Part shown: one piece after another, positions 51,245-60,287 of the stretch
Layout of the letters: each line of letters begins with the position of its first letter
Position numbering within the stretch: the first letter of the stretch is position 1
Assembly: GCA_014584705.1 (NCBI GenBank)
Contig: JACTMJ010000006.1
Coordinates: forward strand, 310,001 to 374,000
Direction: 5' to 3'
DNA length: 64,000 bases
Origin: Acidobacteriota bacterium
GTDB lineage: Bacteria; Acidobacteriota; Terriglobia; Bryobacterales; Bryobacteraceae
Notes under the pieces: generated by a model
Told to the model about the DNA's origin: nothing
The model's input: the letters and a program-made list of their open reading frames with translations, nothing else
The model's database searches: none
Position numbers and translations under genes: made by a program

Positions 51245-51988
51245 ATGCGTTTCCTCCGTAGCCTCGTTCTAGTTGCCGCTTCCGCGTGCCTGACGTTCGC
51301 CGCCAGCGCCGCTTCCCACGAATCGCATCACCCCGGAACCTCGTCCGCCGCGCTCACGGGCACCTACATGGAAGCGCGCACGGCCGACGTCTACATCGGC
51401 GAGTGCTTCCGCAACTCGGAAGTGGGTCTGGTGGGCGACCTTGGCGTGATGGGCTGGAATGTTTCGAAAGGTTCGTTTGATGGCGTGAAACTAGACGGGC
51501 TTTCCGTGATTGCCGTGGTGCGCGCCAGCAGCACGATTGGCAACATCCACCAGAACTACCTGCCCTCGAAGGCGGTGCTTGTGGTGGATGCCAAGGCCAA
51601 CGCCATGCAGCGCATCGCACTCGAAAACATGGCCAGGAAGCTGGGCGGCGCGCTGGTGAATGATGTGGTGGCCGTGAACGTGGAACCGATCGCAATGGCG
51701 TTTGAGGGCGGCGACGTTCACAGCCGGGAAGGCTTCCTGAAGGCGGGCACGCTCGTGAACCTGCAAACCCGCGCCATCGAGAGATCGGACAAGATCTGCT
51801 CCCACGAAGATACGGTGTATGAGCCGATGACCAGCGGGCTCGACCATGCGATGCCCGCCTACACCATCGCGAACACCTTCACGGGCAAGGGGCTCAACAC
51901 CACCTGGAGCAGCCCATACAAGCTGAGCGCGTTTGTGGGAACCTTCGCGGTGAACGATGGCGGGATGCTGATTTCGCACAACGAGTAA
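51245..51988 (+). CDS. Exported DUF1326 domain protein
   Basis: A 247-residue protein with a signal peptide (MRFLRSLVLVAASACLTFAA). The DUF1326 domain starts ALTGTYMEARTADVYIGECF and contains GLVGDLGVMGWNVSKGSFDGV and LVNDVVAVNVEPIAMAFEGG. Members are often found next to metal- or redox-related genes; the function is unknown. ATG 51245 is preceded by GGGAG 11 bases upstream; ATG 51227 gives six extra residues. A structured leader lies upstream, so expression may be regulated at the RNA level. Confidence 0.82.
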   Translation: MRFLRSLVLVAASACLTFAASAASHESHHPGTSSAALTGTYMEARTADVYIGECFRNSEVGLVGDLGVMGWNVSKGSFDGVKLDGLSVIAVVRASSTIGNIHQNYLPSKAVLVVDAKANAMQRIALENMARKLGGALVNDVVAVNVEPIAMAFEGGDVHSREGFLKAGTLVNLQTRAIERSDKICSHEDTVYEPMTSGLDHAMPAYTIANTFTGKGLNTTWSSPYKLSAFVGTFAVNDGGMLISHNE

Positions 51989-52076
51989 GCGCCCCGCTCA
52001 CTCGCAACGGAAGGGGCGTCGCGCCGCCGTCGCCTCTCCGCCTTTTCCGCCGGGGAAGCTTCCTTGCCGTGGCGCG

Positions 52077-53312
52077 TTACCGGGGCGGCAGCGCCGCGTC
52101 TTCGATGGCTTCGCCGTGCAAGGCGGCAGCCTGCTCCAGGACGCGGCGGGCGTGTGTTGCGGCGGCTTCGACGTGCTCTCCGTAGCGTGCATTCGGGCGG
52201 CCGACACCCCCGTTATACGCACCCACCGCCATTTCCACGTTCCCGTCAAAATGATCGATCAGGTAGCGGAACAGCACCCCCGCGTACAGAGTGAGCCAGT
52301 GGCTGTTGACCTCGTCGAAGTAGAGCGTCTTCGGCGGCAGGAGCCGCTCGGGCAGTTGGCTGTAGTCGCGAACGCCCTTCTTTAGGTCGTCCTGATAGAT
52401 CCGGTGCGCGAAGCGGAGCGTTTCCCTGGTGATCTGCCAGACGCCCGTGGCATAGTTCAGCACGTATACGCCGCGGCGGCCGCGCTTCAGTACGATGTCG
52501 CCCCGCTGCGGCTTGCGCTTCCAGACGCCATGGTTCACGTCCCCGCGCAGATCCATGTAGTTGTTCTCCACGGCGGCGATCCCCAGGAACACATCGAGCG
52601 GCAGACCGTAGAAATCGGCCACGGCGATGATGTCCGCCGCCAACTGATCGGCCACCTCCGGGGAAATGGGTCGCGGGCGCGGTTCAAGGCGATAGCGGAT
52701 GCGCGGGTCCACGCGCGACTTGAAGAGCATGAAGCGCCGCGCATACTGCTTCAGTTCCGCGGGGGAAAGGCTCTCCAGTTTTTCTCGTACGGGCCGGTTG
52801 TAGGCGGCGACGAAAACATGGGTCTCCGCGCGGGCGCGGCCAACGTCTTCCGGATCTATCTGGAAGACCATCCAGCTCTTCACCAGCCCTTCCGCCTTCA
52901 AGCGCTCACCTTCGCCATACACCGTCAGCCAATTGTTCCCGGCGTCCACCAGCATTCGGTAGACCACGCGCGGGCCTTCCTCCCTCGGCGTCAGGTACAC
53001 GGGCCTGCCGCCAAGCGCCTTCTGGTTGCGCAGAAAATCGAAACTCAGATAGGCGAGCAGTTCGTCGTGAAAATACTCCACCTCCGCCACCAACTCCGCA
53101 CGGCCGGGCGTGGCCGAGACGGGAGACACCGAGGGAGAACCCCCGTTCCAACTCCATACGGGAAGCAGCGTGACAATCCGTGCCGGAATCGGCTTCACCC
53201 GGTAGAAATCCCAGAAAAAGTAGCCGCCGGTGGCCGCAACCGTAGCCAACATCAGGAGCGACACGAGAATCGCCCATTTGCGAAGGGGAGCGGGTTGGGA
53301 ACCGATTGCCAC
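52077..53312 (-). CDS. Lytic transglycosylase with SLT-type catalytic domain
   Basis: A 411-residue protein anchored by one N-terminal helix (WAILVSLLMLATVAATGGYFF). The middle section (about residues 70-220) is an unrecognised alpha/beta region. The C-terminal SLT domain has GLPLDVFLGIAAVENNYMDLRG with the catalytic Glu, the GVWQITRETLRFAHRIY block and MAVGAYNGGVGRPNARYGEHV (the A-Y-N-G-G motif). Such enzymes cleave peptidoglycan glycan strands to anhydromuropeptides. It is convergent with the DUF1326 gene and divergent from the DUF1080 gene. Confidence 0.88.
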   Translation of the reverse strand: MAIGSQPAPLRKWAILVSLLMLATVAATGGYFFWDFYRVKPIPARIVTLLPVWSWNGGSPSVSPVSATPGRAELVAEVEYFHDELLAYLSFDFLRNQKALGGRPVYLTPREEGPRVVYRMLVDAGNNWLTVYGEGERLKAEGLVKSWMVFQIDPEDVGRARAETHVFVAAYNRPVREKLESLSPAELKQYARRFMLFKSRVDPRIRYRLEPRPRPISPEVADQLAADIIAVADFYGLPLDVFLGIAAVENNYMDLRGDVNHGVWKRKPQRGDIVLKRGRRGVYVLNYATGVWQITRETLRFAHRIYQDDLKKGVRDYSQLPERLLPPKTLYFDEVNSHWLTLYAGVLFRYLIDHFDGNVEMAVGAYNGGVGRPNARYGEHVEAAATHARRVLEQAAALHGEAIEDAALPPR

Positions 53313-53400
53313 CTATTTCTTTAGACCACGTTCCCGCCATAAGGGATACAGTGGGCTCGCGCGCTTCGTGCATCGCCGCCCCATGCGATAGAGTGACGGA

Positions 53401-54216
53401 ATGCGAATCTGTCTCCTCCTCCTGCTCCTTCTGATTCCCGCCTATGCCGAGACCCCGGCCACGGCGAGCGCCATCCAGCCCACGGGGCGCATGCAGCTTT
53501 TCAACGGTAAGGACCTTAGCGGCTGGTATACCTGGCTGCGCGACCATCGCTATGAGGACCCGAACGGCGTTTTCACCGTAGTTGACGGCAACATCCGCAT
53601 CTCCGGCGAGGATTGGGGCGGCGTCACCACCAGGCAGTCCTACCGCAACTATCACCTGATCGTCGAGTGGAAATGGGGCGGAAAGACGTGGGGAAACCGG
53701 GAGAAGCGCGCGCGGGACGGGGGCATTCTGGTGCATGCCGTCGGGCCGGATGGGGAGTATAACAAGACCTGGCTCGAATCGATCGAATCCCAGATTATCG
53801 AAGGGGGCGCGGGCGATATCATTCTGGTTGCCGGGAAGGACAAGCCGCGGCTGACCATGGAGACGCGGAGCCTCGGCAAGGAACTCTACTGGCAGAGCGG
53901 AGGCACGGCCACCACGCGAGACAGCGGGCGCTTCGACTGGTGGGGACGCTCCCCCGAGTGGAAGGACGAGCTTGGTTTCCGCGGCCCGCATGACGTAGAG
54001 AAACCCACGGGCGAATGGAATCGCCAGGAGATCATCGCCAACGGCGACAAGATCACCTGCATCCTGAACGGGGTGGTTGTCATTCACGGCTACGGCTCAT
54101 CGCACCAGGCGGGCAAGATCCAGATTCAATCCGAAGGCGCGGAAATCCTCATTCGGAAGGTGGAGTTGCGCCCGGTGGGCAAGATTCCGAAACTCGTGAG
54201 CCCGGACGGCAAGTAG
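53401..54216 (+). CDS. Secreted DUF1080 (3-keto-disaccharide hydrolase-like) protein
   Basis: A 271-residue exported protein (signal [15 protein letters not shown]). The DUF1080 beta-sandwich is marked by [59 protein letters not shown] and the late [15 protein letters not shown] and [19 protein letters not shown]. Related domains are concanavalin-like and hydrolyse 3-keto-glycosides in some bacteria. It is abundant in acidobacterial and planctomycete secretomes. Followed by a short membrane protein gene. Confidence 0.92.
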   Translation: MRICLLLLLLLIPAYAETPATASAIQPTGRMQLFNGKDLSGWYTWLRDHRYEDPNGVFTVVDGNIRISGEDWGGVTTRQSYRNYHLIVEWKWGGKTWGNREKRARDGGILVHAVGPDGEYNKTWLESIESQIIEGGAGDIILVAGKDKPRLTMETRSLGKELYWQSGGTATTRDSGRFDWWGRSPEWKDELGFRGPHDVEKPTGEWNRQEIIANGDKITCILNGVVVIHGYGSSHQAGKIQIQSEGAEILIRKVELRPVGKIPKLVSPDGK

Positions 54217-54342
54217 GCAGGGGAGAAGGACGCAGCAGTCACCCGTTCGGCCGCGATCCCCCGATATCCCGCGCACCCAATAGAGCTATCCTGAAAGATG
54301 CCCAGGCAGGCCGCTCCCGTGGCCCCGGGCCATCCTTCGCTC

Positions 54343-54492
54343 ATGGCAAAGATCAAGCCGTATTCGGCAAAAACAAAAGAGAAGCGGAGAGCCGCGAAAA
54401 TGGAGCTGGCCCGGGGCCTGCCCTGCCTGCTGGTGGTGCTGCTCGGGATGCTGCTGCTCTTCTATTTGTTTTTCCTCGCATTGAAAGGATAG
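54343..54492 (+). CDS. Small single-span membrane protein before rph
   Basis: A 49-residue protein with a basic N-terminus ([20 protein letters not shown]) and one hydrophobic helix ([21 protein letters not shown]). Its stop lies two bases before the rph ATG, so the two are cotranscribed. An ATG at 54298 would add 15 residues. No family is recognised; it may be a bona fide small protein. Confidence 0.6.
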   Translation: MAKIKPYSAKTKEKRRAAKMELARGLPCLLVVLLGMLLLFYLFFLALKG

Positions 54493-54494
54493 GA

Positions 54495-55217
54495 ATGCCG
54501 CTTCGCACCGACGGCCGCGCCGCTGACCAGATGCGCCGTGTGACCGTGACACCGGACTACTTATTAACCGCCGAAGGCTCCGTGCTGATCGAGTTCGGCC
54601 ACACACGGGTGCTGTGCGCGGCATCGGTGGAGGAATCCGTCCCTCCGTTCAAGCGAAACAGCGGGGAGGGTTGGGTAACGGCGGAATACTCCATGCTTCC
54701 CAGAGCGACCGCGACGCGGACGCCTCGGGAGGTAACGAAAGGGCGCGCCTCCGGACGAACTCTCGAAATCCAGCGCCTGATCGGGCGCTCTTTGCGGGCG
54801 ATCGTGGATTTGAAGAAGCTGGGCGAACGCTCCATCTTTGTCGATTGCGACGTATTGCAGGCCGACGGTGGCACGCGCACGGCGGCCATCACGGGCGCGA
54901 TGGTGGCGCTTGGAATCGCGGTGGGCAAGCTCAGCGCCGCGAAATTGACGCCGCCCGGCGTCCTTCGCGATACCGTGGCCGCCGTCAGCGTGGGCATCGT
55001 CGGCGGGGTGCCCATGCTCGATCTTTGCTACACCGAAGATTCGGGCGCGGAAGTGGATATGAACGTCGTGCTCACCGGCGCGGGAAAGTACGTGGAACTG
55101 CAATCGACGGCGGAACAGGTGCCTTTCGACGACGAGCAACTGGCCGCGATGATCGCCCTGGCGCGCAAGGGAATCGGGGAACTGGTGGCCATTCAGCGCC
55201 AGTTCCTCCCCATTTGA
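54495..55217 (+). CDS. rph: Ribonuclease PH
   Basis: A 240-residue phosphorolytic 3'-5' exoribonuclease that trims tRNA 3' ends. It starts [16 protein letters not shown] (typical NDGR-like opening) and includes [38 protein letters not shown], the phosphate-binding [38 protein letters not shown] and [17 protein letters not shown] with the metal Asp residues. Length is normal. AAAGGATAGGA precedes ATG 54495. rdgB follows after 14 bases. Confidence 0.97.
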   Translation: MPLRTDGRAADQMRRVTVTPDYLLTAEGSVLIEFGHTRVLCAASVEESVPPFKRNSGEGWVTAEYSMLPRATATRTPREVTKGRASGRTLEIQRLIGRSLRAIVDLKKLGERSIFVDCDVLQADGGTRTAAITGAMVALGIAVGKLSAAKLTPPGVLRDTVAAVSVGIVGGVPMLDLCYTEDSGAEVDMNVVLTGAGKYVELQSTAEQVPFDDEQLAAMIALARKGIGELVAIQRQFLPI

Positions 55218-55231
55218 AACGGGCCGCCGCG

Positions 55232-55840
55232 ATGGAGAAGACGCGCCTGTTCGCTGCCACTTCGAACGCCGGAAAAGTGCGGGAGTTCGCGCTGGCCGGG
55301 ACGGAGCTTTCCGGCTACGAAATTGCCCCGCTACCAAACTTCCGCGAATTGCCGACGGTGGAAGAAACCGGAGCGACCTTTGAGGACAACGCCCGCATCA
55401 AGGCCGTTCACTATAGCGGCTTCACGAACGATCTCGTGTTCGCGGAGGATTCCGGACTTTCGGTGGACGCGCTGGGTGGCGCGCCCGGCGTCTATTCGGC
55501 TCGGTTCTCCGGTATCGGCGCGAGCGATGCCGAAAACAACGCGCTCCTGCTCGAAAGGCTGCGGGGCGTGTCGAACCGTTCCGCCCGTTTCGTATGCGTG
55601 ATCGCGCTGGCGCGGCAGGGCCGCGTCCTGGCCACATTTGAAGGATCGGCGGAAGGGGAAATTCTGGATGAGCCGCGCGGTGCGAATGGCTTCGGCTATG
55701 ACCCGCTGTTCTACCATCCGCCTTCCGGATGCACCACGGCCGAACTCGCGCCTTCCGCGAAGCTCGCCATCAGCCACCGCGGCCGAGCCATCCGGGCGCT
55801 AGCCGCTTGGCTCAATGGCCAGCACGAAACCGTGACCTAG
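55232..55840 (+). CDS. rdgB: XTP/dITP diphosphatase (RdgB/HAM1 family)
   Basis: A 202-residue house-cleaning enzyme that hydrolyses dITP, ITP and XTP to the monophosphate. Marks are FAATSNAGKVREF, EDNARIKAVHYSG, VFAEDSGLSVDALGGAPG (metal Glu/Asp), FGYDPLFYHP and KLAISHRGRAIRAL. It is paired with rph as in many bacteria. The last four bases overlap the stop of the convergent DinB gene. Confidence 0.96.
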   Translation: MEKTRLFAATSNAGKVREFALAGTELSGYEIAPLPNFRELPTVEETGATFEDNARIKAVHYSGFTNDLVFAEDSGLSVDALGGAPGVYSARFSGIGASDAENNALLLERLRGVSNRSARFVCVIALARQGRVLATFEGSAEGEILDEPRGANGFGYDPLFYHPPSGCTTAELAPSAKLAISHRGRAIRALAAWLNGQHETVT

Positions 55841-56337
55841 CGGGATTGCGCGCGCAGCAGGTTCGCGATGCTCACCGTCTGGCCGACGTGGCGCTGCGTG
55901 TGCTCGGCGATATGAACAATAAGGCCGATGACGGTGGTCGGCAGTTCTTTGCGGCCTACGCTTCGCTTCTCGGTGATCCGCGCCGGATCAATCGCCCGTA
56001 CGACGGCCTCGCAGCCCCGGAATGCCGCTTCCACGCCCGCCAGCAGGGCCGCCGCGTCCGCATCGCCGGGATTCTTTTCGTCGCGAAGCACGGCCATTTG
56101 CTCCGCGTTCAGGAGTTCTCCGCGAAGATACGTGCCAAGCCGGTCCACGGATCCGGCGATGTGCCGAAGCTGGAAGCCCAGCGTCGGGACTCCGTCAATC
56201 CGCCGCCAGACGGCGTCCGCGCCAAGCCCGGCCACCGCACGCGCAAGGTCTTCCCTGGCCATCTCAAAACTCATCAGCAGCGGCGCAACCAGCGGGTGAA
56301 CCCCCTCGATGGGTCCTCGCAACCAAGCTTCTTCCAT
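55837..56337 (-). CDS. DinB/YfiT-fold metalloenzyme-like protein
   Basis: A 166-residue four-helix-bundle protein of the DinB superfamily. The three metal His positions are visible as FQLRHIAGSVDRL (first) and VHIAEHTQRHVGQTV (second and third). Some members are bacillithiol- or mycothiol-dependent transferases; substrate and thiol are unknown here. It is convergent with rdgB and shares a four-base end overlap. Confidence 0.87.
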   Translation of the reverse strand: MEEAWLRGPIEGVHPLVAPLLMSFEMAREDLARAVAGLGADAVWRRIDGVPTLGFQLRHIAGSVDRLGTYLRGELLNAEQMAVLRDEKNPGDADAAALLAGVEAAFRGCEAVVRAIDPARITEKRSVGRKELPTTVIGLIVHIAEHTQRHVGQTVSIANLLRAQSR

Positions 56338-56912
56338 AGCCCCATCCTAACGCGGATCCCTGCGAGATCCGCCCTTCCCCCGGCAATCCGTACAAAAGAG
56401 GGTTCTCTCCGATACGACCCAAAACGTCTAAGTGGACAGAATTGGTCGCAGTTGCTAAACTCAAAACGGAAAAGCAATGAGGAATCGTGTCGGGATCGGT
56501 TCGCGGCCTTTGGTGCGGACGACATGCTGCGAGAGTTATAAAGTGACGGGCGAGCGGTGTTCGGTGTGTCCGAACCGGCTGGAAAATCAGGTGTTCGTCC
56601 AAATCGCCATCCCCCCGGCGACATCGGCATCCGGCAGCGCCACCCGTCGCCCCTTCCGTTCCTGCTTCCGCCAGCCGGAAGAACTTCCGGAAATGGCCGC
56701 CGTTCTCGGCGATTAAGCGGTATCCACCCTCGAATTGCCCTCTCTTCAAGCCGCGTTCGCCGGCTGCCCAGCCGCGCATCTCGCGCACGGACGCCCTATT
56801 GCGCGGAAAGCGCCCACTTCCAGCCAGGCGCCACGCGACGCGCTGCATGGATTAAGCTCCCGCCATATACTTTGAGAGTAACCATCACTTTTTGGGTGAG
56901 TTGGAGGAAGAC
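56338..56912. other. Gap between the DinB and cupin genes
   Basis: Apart from the short CC-x9-C-x2-C frame described separately, I see no supported gene, RNA or terminator here. A 194-codon minus-strand frame overlaps the DinB start and has no recognisable sequence. Confidence 0.5.
56477..56716 (+). pseudogene. Fragment with a FhuF-like 2Fe-2S cysteine cluster
   Basis: A 79-codon frame with a plausible GGAAA site before ATG 56477. Residues 14-34 carry RTTCC then ERCSVCPNR (Cys 17, 18, 28, 31), a CC-x9-C-x2-C spacing like the C-terminal iron-sulfur site of FhuF-type ferric siderophore reductases. Nothing resembling the preceding FhuF domain is found upstream, and residues after 40 look random. 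It is either a decayed remnant or a very small iron-sulfur protein. Confidence 0.4.
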
Positions 56913-57299
56913 ATGACAGATGCAGTGCGCACCATGGCACGGGAAGACCGGAACGTCTCCGGACCGGCGGTTACGTTTTCGATTGCGGACGAATTGAAGC
57001 GGCTGCGGGAAGAGCCGGAATGGATTTCCGGTACCCGGAATTCGGTAACGGTGGTGAAGACCGCCAATCTGAGCGTGGTGTTGACGGCGGTGAAGAAGGA
57101 CGCCACGCTCTGCGGGCATGAGGTGGACGGGCCGATCACGCTGCAGGTGCTTTCGGGCGAGATTGAGTTCGGAGTGGCCGGAGAGCCGCGGACGCTTCGG
57201 AGCGGCACCGTGATCGCGCTCAATAACGCCGTCCCGCATGACATCAAGGCGCTCGCGGACAGCGAGTTCCTGCTGACGATCGTGCGGGACGTGAAATAG
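56913..57299 (+). CDS. Cupin-domain protein
   Basis: A 128-residue protein starting at ATG 56913, seven bases after GGAGG. A single cupin barrel occupies about residues 45-128: LCGHEVDGPITLQVLSGEIEF (first cupin motif, with His and Glu-like positions) and LRSGTVIALNNAVPHDIKAL (second motif, with His). The metal site is therefore only partly conserved. Small cupins of this sort bind metals or sugars; no specific role is clear. Confidence 0.82.
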   Translation: MTDAVRTMAREDRNVSGPAVTFSIADELKRLREEPEWISGTRNSVTVVKTANLSVVLTAVKKDATLCGHEVDGPITLQVLSGEIEFGVAGEPRTLRSGTVIALNNAVPHDIKALADSEFLLTIVRDVK

Positions 57300-57368
57300 C
57301 GGGGATCGCGCCGCGCTCCCAAGCCATGCCCACAAAGACACGCCGGTGGCGCGACGCCTGCTGGGCGC

Positions 57369-57773
57369 TTAGGTCGATTTGGGCTTGTCCGCCGCTTCAA
57401 GATTGAACGCGACGGCGGCGCGAATCAGCGCAGTAAGCCCCGCCTCGTCGATCTCGTCGCCCTCGGCGATATCGATGGCGCGGCGCATGTTCCCATCGAG
57501 ACTCGAATTGAAGAGGCCCGCCGGATCCGGCAGCGAAGCACCCTTGGCGAACGTGAGTTTGATCTTGCTCTTGTAGATCTCTCCGGTGCAGACGATGCCC
57601 GCGTGAGACCAGACGGGAGTCTCCAGCCACTTCATCTCTTCGGAAATCTGCGGGTCCGCCTCATGGACAATTTTGCGAACGCGCGCGAGCAACTTGCCGC
57701 GCCAATCGCCGAGCTTGCGGATCTTCGCGTCAATTGAGGCTGCCGCGGATTCCGCGGGCACGGATTTCTTCAT
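57369..57773 (-). CDS. DUF1801 family protein
   Basis: A 134-residue protein starting at ATG 57773 after a GGAGGGGAACC ribosome site. The DUF1801/YdhG-like fold is recognised from WRGKLLARVRKIVHEADPQI, EEMKWLETPVWSHAGIVCTGE, IKLTFAKGASLPDPAGLFNSSL and the acidic end EIDEAGLTALIRAA. Function is unknown across the family. It is divergent from the glycerophosphodiesterase gene; the long upstream frame is a shadow. Confidence 0.88.
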   Translation of the reverse strand: MKKSVPAESAAASIDAKIRKLGDWRGKLLARVRKIVHEADPQISEEMKWLETPVWSHAGIVCTGEIYKSKIKLTFAKGASLPDPAGLFNSSLDGNMRRAIDIAEGDEIDEAGLTALIRAAVAFNLEAADKPKST

Positions 57774-58029
57774 GGTTCCCCTCCCCCAATAACATAGTAA
57801 TTGACTTGGCTCGATTGGCCACAACGCCGCTCGCGACGATTCGCCGGGCTTCCCGTCGTGGGTTTCGATGACCGCGCCGCACGGGCGGGCCTCACCGGTC
57901 CGATTCACCGGCTCGCTCCCTGATAAGATGCGGAGGAACAGAATGGGGAACAACCCCGCGAGCCCAGGCCGGGAACCTCTCGGGCAGAGATCCGGCATTG
58001 GCGGAAAGCAGAGGCGACGGGGGACGGAA

Positions 58030-58923
58030 ATGAAGCGTATGAAGCACGCCAAATGGATTCTGCTTCTGGCTGCTTGCCTGGCGGCAAGCGCCCAAAAGCC
58101 TCTCTGGAACGTGAGGGACCACATCCCGCTCAGAGAGTTCACCGTGCAGAGCCATCGCGGGGCGGGGGTTCTGTCTCCGGAGAATTCGGTCGAGGCGTTC
58201 GACATTGCCTGGCGCTTGCGGACGGTGCCAGAGGCCGATTTGCGAACGACTTCAGACGGCGTGATCGTGGCATTCCACGACAACGACTTCAAGCGGATTC
58301 TCCCGCACGCGGATGCCGCGATGCAGGCCAAGGGAATCAAGGATCTCACCTGGAAAGAGGTGAGCGCTCTCGACATCGGCTCCTGGAAAGGCGCGGAGTT
58401 CGCAAAGCAGCGGGTGGCAAGAATGACCGATGTCTACCAGATTCTGGTGCGGCATCCGGATCGTCGCCTCTACATCGACATCAAGAACGTGGACCTCGCG
58501 CAACTCGCGCGTGAGAGCCGCGCGGTTCACAAGCAACTGATTTTGGCCAGCACGGACTACGGAATCATTCGTGAGTGGAAGCGGCTTGCGCCTACCTCGG
58601 CAACGCTGCACTGGATGGGCGGCACGGAAGAGCAGCTTGCCGCGCGGTTGGCCGCTCTGCGCAAGACCGGGTTCGCGGATATCACGCAATTGCAGATTCA
58701 CATTCAGGTCAGAGCGGACAGCGTATCGCCCAGTGACCGGTTTCTGATCGCCACCGGGGAGGAATTGCGTTCCCACGGCATCCTCTTCCAGGCGCTGCCG
58801 ATGATGAACAAGGATCCGAAGCTCTTTCAGCATTTGATGGATCTGGGCGTTGCCAGCTTCGCCACCGACTATCCCGATGTCGTGATGGAAGCCATCCGCG
58901 AATACTACAAACAAAAGCCATGA
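58030..58923 (+). CDS. Exported glycerophosphodiester phosphodiesterase family protein
   Basis: A 297-residue protein with a signal peptide (WILLLAACLAASAQ). The GDPD barrel shows SHRGAGVLSPENSVEAF (His and Asn), PEADLRTTSDGVIVAFHD (the metal E-x-D pair and second His), YIDIKN and FATDYPD. GDPDs hydrolyse glycerophosphodiesters to glycerol phosphate and an alcohol. The ATG at 58030 follows GGGACGGAA. It overlaps the following glycerol-1-phosphate dehydrogenase gene by ATGA, so the two are translationally coupled. Confidence 0.9.
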   Translation: MKRMKHAKWILLLAACLAASAQKPLWNVRDHIPLREFTVQSHRGAGVLSPENSVEAFDIAWRLRTVPEADLRTTSDGVIVAFHDNDFKRILPHADAAMQAKGIKDLTWKEVSALDIGSWKGAEFAKQRVARMTDVYQILVRHPDRRLYIDIKNVDLAQLARESRAVHKQLILASTDYGIIREWKRLAPTSATLHWMGGTEEQLAARLAALRKTGFADITQLQIHIQVRADSVSPSDRFLIATGEELRSHGILFQALPMMNKDPKLFQHLMDLGVASFATDYPDVVMEAIREYYKQKP

Positions 58924-60287
58924 GTTCCTCGAAGCAACCGGGTGATCCCCTCCTGAGCGCCGCACTGGCGGCGGCGCGCGAAACCAAACATTTGCGACTG
59001 GGCAAGGGTGCACGGCATGAGACGGCGGAAGTGTTCGCCAGTCTCTATGGCAGTTCGCCGGCCATCATCATCGCTGATGAGAATACGTTCGCCGTGGCCG
59101 GCCGCGACGTTGCCGATTCGCTGCGCGCCGCGGGGCAAGCGAGCGTTCCGCCGTTGATCCTGGATGGCCCGTCGGCAGGCGCGCCGGTGAAGGCGGAATA
59201 CGACAACGTTGACCGCGTGCGCGAAGCGCTCAGCAAGACCGACGCGGTGCCGGTGGCGGTGGGCTCGGGAACAGTCGGCGATCTCACTAAGCTGGCGGCA
59301 CATCAAACGGAGCGGCCATACATCGTTGTGGCCACGGCCGCCTCCATGGATGGCTATACGGCTTTCGGCGCGTCGATCACGTTCGAAGGGTCAAAGCAAA
59401 CCTTTGAATGCCCGGCCGCGCAGGCCGTGATTGCGGACCTTGACGTAATCGGAGCCGCGCCCGAGGGCATGAACGCTTCAGGCTATGCGGATCTGGTGGC
59501 GAAGATTCCGGCCGGCGCGGACTGGCTGGCAGCGGATGCCGCGGGCGCGGAAAGAGTGAACACGGCAGTCTGGAACACCGTGCAGCAGCGTCTGCGCCAA
59601 TGGTGCGCCAATCCGAAGGGCATCGCGCGCCGCGATCCTGAAGCGGTGGAAGGGCTCATCACCGGATTGCTGATGACCGGCTTCGCGATGCAGGCAGCGC
59701 GTTCCAGCCGGCCGGCGTCGGGCGCGGAACACCAGTTCAGCCATTTGTGGGACATGGAGCACCATACGCACCACGGCACCGCCCCTTCGCACGGCTTCAA
59801 AGTGGGGATCGGATCGCTGGCATCGACGGCGCTGTATGAGGCGCTGCTCGCGGAGCCGGATGGCGGCTTCGACGTGCGGGAAGCCTTGGACGCCTGGCCG
59901 GGTGCGGACGAGATGGAAAAGGAAATCGAGGAGTTGTTCCGTAGCGAGGAACTCGCGGTGACGGCGCGGCGGGAGAGCCGCGCGAAGTACCCGGCACGAG
60001 AGCAATTGCAGGAGGAACTCACGGCGCTGAAGGCTGCCTGGCCGGCACTTGCGAAACAACTACGGAAGCAACTGCTTCCCTATGGCACACTTCGCGAAAT
60101 GCTCGCCGCGGCGGGCGCGCCCACCGACAGCCGCGAGATTGGCATCAGCCCGGAGAGGCTCGCGCTCAGTTGCCGCAAGGCATATCACATTCGGAGGCGA
60201 TATACGGTGCTCGATCTCGCCCGGCGTACCAGCAGGTTTGACGAGGCAGTTGCGGGAATGGCCGCGCGGACAGGCGTCACAAGATGA
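58920..60287 (+). CDS. sn-Glycerol-1-phosphate dehydrogenase (AraM/EgsA-type)
   Basis: A 455-residue NAD(P)-dependent enzyme that reduces dihydroxyacetone phosphate to sn-glycerol 1-phosphate. Nucleotide-binding blocks are AVGSGTVGDLTKLAAH and VVATAASMDGYTAFGASITF. The metal site is GAEHQFSHLWDMEHHTHHG and SHGFKVGIGS (His residues). Bacterial AraM lies in the arabinose operon of Bacillus; archaeal orthologues set lipid stereochemistry. It is coupled by ATGA to both the GDPD gene before it and the HAD gene after it. Confidence 0.9.
   Translation: MSSSKQPGDPLLSAALAAARETKHLRLGKGARHETAEVFASLYGSSPAIIIADENTFAVAGRDVADSLRAAGQASVPPLILDGPSAGAPVKAEYDNVDRVREALSKTDAVPVAVGSGTVGDLTKLAAHQTERPYIVVATAASMDGYTAFGASITFEGSKQTFECPAAQAVIADLDVIGAAPEGMNASGYADLVAKIPAGADWLAADAAGAERVNTAVWNTVQQRLRQWCANPKGIARRDPEAVEGLITGLLMTGFAMQAARSSRPASGAEHQFSHLWDMEHHTHHGTAPSHGFKVGIGSLASTALYEALLAEPDGGFDVREALDAWPGADEMEKEIEELFRSEELAVTARRESRAKYPAREQLQEELTALKAAWPALAKQLRKQLLPYGTLREMLAAAGAPTDSREIGISPERLALSCRKAYHIRRRYTVLDLARRTSRFDEAVAGMAARTGVTR

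Noticed and set aside
56264..56848. 194-codon minus-strand frame over the DinB start
   Set aside because: Overlaps the DinB gene and the FhuF-like fragment, with composition of a shadow frame.
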